From assembly GCA_016715625.1 (NCBI GenBank), contig JADJZU010000006.1, positions 1-20,148 on the forward strand: a stretch of DNA of 20,148 nucleotides, written 5' to 3'. Below the pieces are notes generated by a model. It had not been told where the DNA came from and ran no database searches. It saw nothing but the letters and a program-made list of their open reading frames with translations. Origin of the DNA: Bacteroidota bacterium. Lineage in GTDB: Bacteria; Bacteroidota; Bacteroidia; Chitinophagales; LD1. Positions 14,719 through 20,148 of this stretch are shown here, one piece after another; the stretch's first letter is position 1, and each line of letters starts with the position of its first letter. A program made the translations under genes and the position numbers.

Positions 14719-15969
14719 AAAATAAGTAGCCGCCTGCCGGCAAAAAGGGATAGGAGATTCCGTGAGCTGCAGAAAGTAACTGTGGGCCATGGGATGGTTG
14801 TTGGTTTGGTGCAGGGCATACGCATATTGCAGCAACCATAGCTGGTGCTGTTCCTCGGTCATTGTACAATTGGCTCCCTCGGCCAGCAGCTGCACCGCTG
14901 CCGAAAAATTGCGGAGGCGGTTTTGGTACATTCCGTAGCGATACATTGGTTCGCAGGCGGTGGCGTTTTTTTTCATGGTCCGCACATACAAAAAGGGCTG
15001 ATACCACTCGGGCGGGTTGGTAGCCATGCAGGCATTGAAGGTGCTGAGCCCAAATGCCGTGTCGGCTTCGAGGAGCCGGGTGGCCAGTTTATATTCCTCG
15101 AAATACAAATTGCTGTCGGCTTGCTGCACAAACTGCCGGAGTTGTGTCATGTTTCCATCTTCGGCAAAATTCATGAGGCCACGGTAAAAGACACTCATGC
15201 TCCTTTGATAAGTGGTGTCGTATCGCTGCAACCAGTGCAAAGCATCTTCAAAATAGCCGAGCTGACTATAAATAAAGGCCCCGTTGAGCAGGGAGGTTTC
15301 GTCTAAGCGGCTAAAACGGCTGCAGGAATCGAGCCATTGAAAACAGGATTTTAAATCGCCCTGATAAAAATACTCGGAGGCGATATCGCAGCGCAGGCCT
15401 GCTACTTGCGGATACAGCGCGGCCAGGGAGGTATACACCTGCATACCTTCGCGGAAGCCCACCTCTGCTTTTACTTTGCGGGCATAGGTTGCCAGGCTAT
15501 AGACCTGCTCATCGTCTGCGGCTTGTTGTTGTTTTATCCTGCGAATTTGCTGCAGCAATGGCTGTTGTGCCCCGTATAAACTATACACCGAGCAGAGCCC
15601 TTTGCGAATATCCGTTCTGCGTTTATCCCAAGACAGACACTTGAGCCAAATGGCTTCTACCTGCGCCAGCATGCGAGGGTCGTAGGTCGATTTTTTGTCG
15701 CGCAATTCGCTGTGCAATACGGATTCATTTTCGGTGGAAAACAACCACACAGACTGGGTGGTATCCAGTGCCGCGTTGAGCACCACGTTGCCTTTCATCA
15801 TGAGTGCATCTACATTCCGTTTTTGCTTTTTGAGCACAGAATCGAGATAGCGATTGGCCTTTGCATACTCTTTGGCCACAATGAACTGTGTGGCCTGCGC
15901 TACTACATCAGGCTGCGCCCACAGGCGCAGCGAAAGCAAGAGACTTAGTAAAAACAGGCTGCTTCTCAT
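14590..15969 (-). CDS. Secreted TPR-like repeat protein
   Basis: 459 residues with a short signal peptide (MRSSLFLLSLLLSLRLWAQ). The rest is alpha-helical with TPR/Sel1-like pairs: AKEYAKANRYLDSVLKKQKR, YFYQGDLKSCFQWLDSCSRF, YSQLGYFEDALHWLQRYDTT, RNFSAAVQLLAEGANCTMT, YALHQTNNHPMAHSYFLQL. Proteins of this kind usually serve as periplasmic scaffolds; no enzyme motif is seen. The start codon lies only 12 bases behind the hairpin of the dnaN terminator, with no Shine-Dalgarno sequence but an AU-rich leader, so its expression may depend on read-through or on a promoter inside the end of dnaN. It converges with the phospholipase C-like gene. Confidence 0.8.
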   Translation of the reverse strand: MRSSLFLLSLLLSLRLWAQPDVVAQATQFIVAKEYAKANRYLDSVLKKQKRNVDALMMKGNVVLNAALDTTQSVWLFSTENESVLHSELRDKKSTYDPRMLAQVEAIWLKCLSWDKRRTDIRKGLCSVYSLYGAQQPLLQQIRRIKQQQAADDEQVYSLATYARKVKAEVGFREGMQVYTSLAALYPQVAGLRCDIASEYFYQGDLKSCFQWLDSCSRFSRLDETSLLNGAFIYSQLGYFEDALHWLQRYDTTYQRSMSVFYRGLMNFAEDGNMTQLRQFVQQADSNLYFEEYKLATRLLEADTAFGLSTFNACMATNPPEWYQPFLYVRTMKKNATACEPMYRYGMYQNRLRNFSAAVQLLAEGANCTMTEEQHQLWLLQYAYALHQTNNHPMAHSYFLQLTESPIPFCRQAATYFLINREDTSDKTTEALYRLSQAQPATKYAVLAQQHWMNRRGPF

Positions 15970-15970
15970 G

Positions 15971-16009
15971 GCATAAAAATAAAAACCGCCACTGGGCAGT
16001 GGCGGTTTT
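15971..16009 (-). terminator. Intrinsic terminator behind dnaN
   Basis: AAAACCGCCACTG (15982-15994) pairs perfectly with CAGTGGCGGTTTT (15997-16009). In the dnaN transcript (minus strand) the stem is followed by UUUUUAUUUUUAU, so it is a good Rho-independent terminator 21 bases behind the dnaN stop. It has an A-run on the other side too, so it could partly work in the opposite direction. Confidence 0.85.
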
Positions 16010-16029
16010 CCAAATGGATTTAAAAATCT

Positions 16030-17148
16030 TTATGCATTTATCATCACCGGCATTACCAGCATGAGCAGGTCTTCGTTCTCCGCTTTTTCAACCGGACGAA
16101 GCACCCCCGCGCGGGTAGGCGTGGATAATTCAATTTCGATATCGTTGGAATCGAGCACTCCGAGCATCTCTATCAAAAAGCGCGCGTTGAAAGCAATTTC
16201 TAAATCGCTGCCTTCGTAGCTGCAGGTTAAGCGTTCGTTGGCTTCGTTGCTGAAATCCAAATCCTGCGCAGAAATTTTGAGTTCGCTTCCGGCAATACTC
16301 AATATTACCTGGTAGGTGGTTTTGTTAGAGTAAATGGAAATTCTGCGCATAGCGTTCTGAAACTCCAAACGGTTGATAGACAGTTTGCTGGGATTGTTTT
16401 GAGGAATCACCGCATTATAGTCGGGATAGTTGGAGTCGATTAAACGACAAATGAGTTTGGTGTTTTCAAAAGCGAAAAACGCATTGGACTTGTTGTAAGA
16501 AACATTGACTGCGTTATCGTTCAGCGGCAAAGAACCCTTGAGGAGGTTCAGGGCTTTTTTGGGTACAATGAACTGGGTGGCTTTGGCTGCTTTTACATCG
16601 CTGCGGGTGAGCTTTACCAGTTTGTGTGCATCGGTAGATACAAAGGTCATTCCATCGGGCGACACTTGAAACAGCACGCCTGTCATAGCCGGACGCAAAT
16701 CATCGCTGCTTACGGCAAACAATGTTTTACCTATGGCGTGGCTCAGCGAAGAAGCGGCAATATTGATTTCGGTTACGGCTTCGGGCTGCGGAATTTTGGG
16801 GAAGTCTTCGGGGTTTTCTCCGCTCAGTTTATAGCGTCCGGTTTCGGAGGTGATTTCGATGCCAAAATTTTTGTCATCGGTTTTAAACGTCAATGGCTGC
16901 TCGGGCAATGTCTTGAGGGTGTCGAGCAAAATTCTGGCCGGTATGGCAATGCGCCCGCTGTCTTTGGCCTCTACTTTAAGCGAAGTGCTCATAGAGGTTT
17001 CTAAATCGGTGGCGAAAACAGTCAGGTTTCCGGCTTTAATTTCAAATAAAAAATCTTCGAGGATAGGCAGTACGCTGCTCGAATTAATAACTCCGCTGAT
17101 GGTCTGCAGGCTCTTGAGCAACGTGGTGGTGGAAACAATAAATTTCAT
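16030..17148 (-). CDS. dnaN: DNA polymerase III subunit beta (sliding clamp)
   Basis: 372 residues, the normal length. The start MKFIVSTTTLLKSLQTISGV and the inner segments SSSVLPILEDFLFEI, FATDLETSMSTSL, GRYKLSGENPEDFP, LRPAMTGVLFQV, FVSTDAHKLVK and ICRLIDSNYPDYNAVIP are those of DnaN. Three similar clamp domains follow one another at about 1-120, 130-245 and 246-372; the protein dimerises into a ring around DNA and holds Pol III and other partners. The usual C-terminal 'MPmr' appears as VMPVMINA. No dnaA or origin is nearby. It follows the DUF4340 gene by 93 bp and has its own terminator. Confidence 0.98.
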   Translation of the reverse strand: MKFIVSTTTLLKSLQTISGVINSSSVLPILEDFLFEIKAGNLTVFATDLETSMSTSLKVEAKDSGRIAIPARILLDTLKTLPEQPLTFKTDDKNFGIEITSETGRYKLSGENPEDFPKIPQPEAVTEINIAASSLSHAIGKTLFAVSSDDLRPAMTGVLFQVSPDGMTFVSTDAHKLVKLTRSDVKAAKATQFIVPKKALNLLKGSLPLNDNAVNVSYNKSNAFFAFENTKLICRLIDSNYPDYNAVIPQNNPSKLSINRLEFQNAMRRISIYSNKTTYQVILSIAGSELKISAQDLDFSNEANERLTCSYEGSDLEIAFNARFLIEMLGVLDSNDIEIELSTPTRAGVLRPVEKAENEDLLMLVMPVMINA

Positions 17149-17241
17149 GTCTTTATTTTTGAGTGTGCGCGAATATAATTATTGGGCGAAAACACGAATA
17201 CCCGCCTCGCTGAATGTGGAAACAATAGGGACCAGCGGTGG

Positions 17242-18273
17242 TTAACCCGGTTTGTAGAAAAAGTCTTTGTACTCGCGCAGCAGTTTTCCGAATACATAAT
17301 ACTGCACAATCACAAAGTCTTTACCGCCATTGACGGACGCATAAAACCGGTCGATGTCGTAATCAATTTCCTTGCCCTGCAGGTCGTACTGTGTTTTGCT
17401 TCGTTTGTTGATAGGCATGCGATAGAGATTCACTTCCTTCTTCTCTCCATTTTTATTCGTGAGCGACAAGCGGCAATAAGGCGTGGTACTCAGCAGCGAA
17501 TCGCGCCCGGAGTAGGTATTGTCGAATGCTTCCATGGAAATGGAGGTGTAAAAATCAAGATACTGCTGCACATATTTTTGCTCGTAGGGTGCTTGTATAC
17601 TGTAAGCGGGTTCCAAAGGGTTCACCTGCAGCGAGTCGACAGGAGTGCGCTGAATGTGAAATGATTTTTCGGGGGCTGCAAAATACTGAACGGTTAGTTC
17701 AGTAATCTGCGCAGCCGGATCGCTGAAAATTTTTCGGCTACGCCATACTTCTTCATCGGTATTAAAGCGTGGCGTGATGTAGCCCTGGTAGCCGGGCAGA
17801 TAGGCAATGTGCGGACGGGCAGCAGGCTGGCCATCCATTTCCATCAGCATGTAGGTGCCGCGGTTATCGAGCGAGGCATCGCCCACCCAATACGATTTTA
17901 TCAACTGCTGCTGCGCATCATATAACTGCACCTTGATGTGCTCGTTCATGATGTCGCGCACTACGTTGTCGTGGGCATTGTTGGGCACCGGAGCGAGCGA
18001 AGCAATGCGCGTGAGGGCTTCCATCAGATATTTGATCAATTCTTCGCGGGCTTCGTATTTGTTGTTCACCATCCATCGGCCATCCTTTTTGGCGAGCTCC
18101 AATTTGCCGCCTTTGTTATCCAGCAAAAGAATGCTGTGAATCAGCGATTCGTCTTTTACGGCAAACTCAGCTTCCAGCTGCTCCGGTGTTTTATAATAAT
18201 TCTTAAACAGGACATAGCCGCTGGCGGCTGCGAGTATTGCCACTACGGCTATATATGGAAAATATTTTTTCAT
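17242..18273 (-). CDS. DUF4340 domain-containing protein
   Basis: 343 residues. An N-terminal membrane anchor (YFPYIAVVAILAAASGYVLF) leads into a soluble part with DUF4340 features: DNKGGKLELAKKDGRWMVNN near residue 55, then the ...NVVRDIMNEHIKVQLYDAQQ region, YWVGDASLDNRGTYMLMEMD and WRSRKIFSDPAAQITELTVQ. DUF4340 proteins are repeatedly encoded beside GldG-type auxiliary proteins of ABC exporters, and here the gene begins 3 bp behind the gldG stop. A role with the Gld ABC complex, facing the periplasm, is therefore likely but not shown. Uninterrupted frame, no oddities. Confidence 0.85.
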   Translation of the reverse strand: MKKYFPYIAVVAILAAASGYVLFKNYYKTPEQLEAEFAVKDESLIHSILLLDNKGGKLELAKKDGRWMVNNKYEAREELIKYLMEALTRIASLAPVPNNAHDNVVRDIMNEHIKVQLYDAQQQLIKSYWVGDASLDNRGTYMLMEMDGQPAARPHIAYLPGYQGYITPRFNTDEEVWRSRKIFSDPAAQITELTVQYFAAPEKSFHIQRTPVDSLQVNPLEPAYSIQAPYEQKYVQQYLDFYTSISMEAFDNTYSGRDSLLSTTPYCRLSLTNKNGEKKEVNLYRMPINKRSKTQYDLQGKEIDYDIDRFYASVNGGKDFVIVQYYVFGKLLREYKDFFYKPG

Positions 18274-18276
18274 GCT

Positions 18277-20001
18277 CTAGCGCTGATACTTTTTGCGTCT
18301 GAAATAGCCAAACACGATGCCGGCCACAACGACCAATGCGATGGGCATAGCCATATTCAGCAATTGCCACTTCAATTTTTCTTCCTGCACTTTTACAGTG
18401 TTGAGCAGGCGCAGCTTCACTTCTTTGTTGCGCGTTTCCAGCACGCCATTGTCATCCACCAGATACTCTATACAGTTGAGTAAAAAAGCCTTGTTGGCAA
18501 AACTCTGCTTCGTGTATACATAGTAGCCCAGCGGATAGGCGGTGCTATCGCTGCGCACTTCGCTGCGCATCATGTCGCCATCGCCAATCACAATCATTTT
18601 GCTCCGCTTGCTCTGTTCTACGAACTTGAGCGTTTCCATGGTGTCGCTGGCGGCCAGAAACTCGGGCGACACTCTGTTTTTGTAGACGCTTTCAAACGTG
18701 CCCTCCAGCAAAACCGCTACCGGCAAATTGGGTTGCGTATAGTTGGCCGGATTCGGTTTCCCCTGCAAAATGCCAAAGTGAATGCGGGTAGGCGCCATCT
18801 GTGCCTTGGAGTTTTGGGTGGTGTGCAGCAAGACCGTTTTTTGCACCCCGGGGTTTTTCATGGTGTCTATGGAGCTGGCAAAGAAGGAAGCCACCGGGTC
18901 CAGATTGCGCGATACGGGGTGGGTGTTGTCAGACACCAGCAATGGGAAATAATACCAGGGGAACATTTCGGTTTGCGGAGCATTGCCCATGGCACCAACA
19001 ATGAGCGGTATGGGATTGCACAGGTTAATATCCTGTACCACATCGGTATTCACCCGAACTCCATATTTGAACAGCATGTCGTCCAGATTAAAATCGTTGC
19101 CCACGGCAAACTGGCCGGTGGGGCTGCGTTTCAAGCTATCGAGCGATGCATTGGTACCTTCGAGCAGCCAAAGCACTTTGCCTCCGCGCATGATGTACTG
19201 GTCTATTTTGTATTTATCTTTTTCGTCAAAGGCACGCTGCGGTTTGGCGATTATCAATGCATTAAACCTTTCGGGAATGTAGTAGTTGGCGCTCAGGTCA
19301 AAATCTTTCACTTCGTATTGCAGCCCCTCAAGCGTTTGCCGCATATCGGCTGTTTCCATTTCGTTCAGCTCGCCATGCCCACGTATAAAACCCACTCTGG
19401 GAGCGCGAAACTGTGTGAGCTTCTGGATGGCATTGGCAAACTTATATTCCAGCAGCACCTCCGAATTATTGAGCACCTCCTGCGGAGAATAGCCTATCTG
19501 ATTTTCGAGGAGCTGCACCGGAAACTCGCGTCCGCCATACGATAAAATGGCTCCCGGAAAAATGAGCTGCTGCTTGGTATCCGTCTTGCTTTTGGTGGTG
19601 AGATTGGTAGGCGACAGGCCGCGCTGCATGAGGTCGGTCATCAAGGCCTTGCGCTCGTCCAGGTTTTGCACCGCCATGGGGTCAATGAACATAAACTCAA
19701 TATTGCGGCCGCCATAAGCGCGGAGTTCCTCGAGCGTATTGCGGGTGCTTTCTTTCAATTTGGTAAAACCTGCGTTCAGCTCACCATCCAGATACACCTT
19801 CACCGTCACCACATCTTTCAGATTTTTGACCATGGTTTTGGTGGGTGCCGAAATGGAAAATCGTTTTTCGGAAGTAAGGTCTATCCGGTAAAAGAAAAAC
19901 CGGCTGACGATGTTCAGCAAAATCAAAATAGCCAACACCAGCCCAAAACGAATGAGCGCATCTTTTTTGCTGAACGATATTTTCCGTTTGTTGCTTACCA
20001 T
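18277..20001 (-). CDS. gldG: Gliding motility-associated ABC transporter auxiliary protein GldG
   Basis: 574 residues. One membrane helix near the N-terminus (about 17-37, LIRFGLVLAILILLNIVSRF) and one at the C-terminus (about 549-567, AMPIALVVVAGIVFGYF) enclose a large extracytoplasmic ABC_transp_aux (IFT52-like) domain. Conserved pieces include FSISAPTKTMVKNLKD, QQLIFPGAILSYGGRE, GFIRGHGELNEME (about 203-215) and MRGGKVLWLLEG. With GldF (permease) and GldA (ATPase, not in this window), GldG forms an ABC transporter required for gliding in flavobacteria; the substrate is unknown. The ATG overlaps the last 7 bases of gldF. Confidence 0.95.
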   Translation of the reverse strand: MVSNKRKISFSKKDALIRFGLVLAILILLNIVSRFFFYRIDLTSEKRFSISAPTKTMVKNLKDVVTVKVYLDGELNAGFTKLKESTRNTLEELRAYGGRNIEFMFIDPMAVQNLDERKALMTDLMQRGLSPTNLTTKSKTDTKQQLIFPGAILSYGGREFPVQLLENQIGYSPQEVLNNSEVLLEYKFANAIQKLTQFRAPRVGFIRGHGELNEMETADMRQTLEGLQYEVKDFDLSANYYIPERFNALIIAKPQRAFDEKDKYKIDQYIMRGGKVLWLLEGTNASLDSLKRSPTGQFAVGNDFNLDDMLFKYGVRVNTDVVQDINLCNPIPLIVGAMGNAPQTEMFPWYYFPLLVSDNTHPVSRNLDPVASFFASSIDTMKNPGVQKTVLLHTTQNSKAQMAPTRIHFGILQGKPNPANYTQPNLPVAVLLEGTFESVYKNRVSPEFLAASDTMETLKFVEQSKRSKMIVIGDGDMMRSEVRSDSTAYPLGYYVYTKQSFANKAFLLNCIEYLVDDNGVLETRNKEVKLRLLNTVKVQEEKLKWQLLNMAMPIALVVVAGIVFGYFRRKKYQR

Positions 20002-20148
20002 CTTCTGCTGCTGATTGCCGTGCGGGTGAGTAAAAGGAAAATGGAAATAACGCTGAGAAAATAAACCACATCGCGGGTATCTATTACGCCTTTGCCCATG
20101 GCATCGTAATGCTGCCCCAGCCCCAGCGACTCTACAAAGTAATCGCTG
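19995..20148 (-). CDS. gldF: Gliding motility ABC transporter permease GldF, C-terminal end (partial)
   Basis: Only the last ~50 codons lie in the window: SDYFVESLGLGQHYDAMGKG, then VIDTRDVVYFLSVISIFLLL, then TRTAISSRRW and a stop. The 'GVIDTRDVvYFLSvi' segment followed by a final membrane helix and a short basic tail is typical of GldF and other ABC-2 permeases paired with GldG. The stop overlaps the gldG start by 7 bases, so the two are translationally coupled. The rest of the gene lies beyond 20148. Confidence 0.9.
   Translation of the reverse strand, partial: SDYFVESLGLGQHYDAMGKGVIDTRDVVYFLSVISIFLLLTRTAISSRRW

Noticed and set aside
16030..17241. dnaN as a sign of a nearby replication origin
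   Set aside because: No dnaA, no cluster of DnaA boxes (one TTATCCAC at about 944 is inside a coding region), and dnaN is often away from the origin in Bacteroidota.
18733..19545. 270-codon open frame on the plus strand
   Set aside because: Antisense to gldG, which is well conserved; composition is that of a reverse-complement shadow.

Overview
The window looks like chromosomal DNA of a member of the Bacteroidota, most likely a Chitinophagia/Sphingobacteriia-type organism. The evidence is gliding and type IX secretion (T9SS) genes (gldF end, gldG, a PorP/SprF-family protein, a type B 'gliding motility-associated' C-terminal domain, a type A sorting domain), a PD40/OmpA protein of the PorE type, a DUF4340 protein beside gldG, near-absence of Shine-Dalgarno sites, and the short dispersed repeats typical of this phylum.

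Layout. (1) 1-584, minus: low-complexity Lys/Ser-rich coding DNA, perhaps the N-terminal extension of an RluB-type pseudouridine synthase, broken by indels. (2) 589-10649, minus: a compact four-gene cluster, transcribed right to left: secreted lytic transglycosylase/amidase with T9SS signal; large SBBP/PKD cell-surface protein with type B sorting domain; PorP/SprF; PD40/OmpA. The last three form the familiar cargo-SprF-OmpA arrangement; the murein hydrolase in front is the less expected member. (3) About 10650-11459: a 0.8-kb gene-free stretch with a promoter-like site, a G-quadruplex/C-rich-transcript segment and a palindromic dispersed element. (4) 11460-12185, minus: small cupin and a four-TM protein. 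(5) 12368 to about 14560, plus: DUF502 membrane protein, four-helix bundle protein, and a zinc-dependent phospholipase C/S1-P1-like enzyme whose 3' end runs into a poly-G tract. (6) 14590-20148, minus: gldF (partial), gldG, DUF4340, dnaN with an intrinsic terminator, then a secreted TPR-like protein whose start lies just behind that terminator.

The secreted proteins of the left half would depend on the T9SS; GldF/GldG would be the permease and auxiliary subunit of the Gld ABC transporter, with DUF4340 a likely partner. Several genes in the left two-thirds carry single-base indels, mostly at short homopolymers, concentrated at 1000-1750 and also at about 6125, 7526 and 13297. The right third (14590-20148) has none that I can see. 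I think sequencing or assembly error is more likely than gene decay, but reads would have to settle it. I do not see a clearly new defence or mobile system here. The most unusual signals are dispersed repeats that have become coding sequence in two secreted proteins, the hydrolase/T9SS gene cluster, and the structured intergenic DNA at 10.9-11.4 kb.
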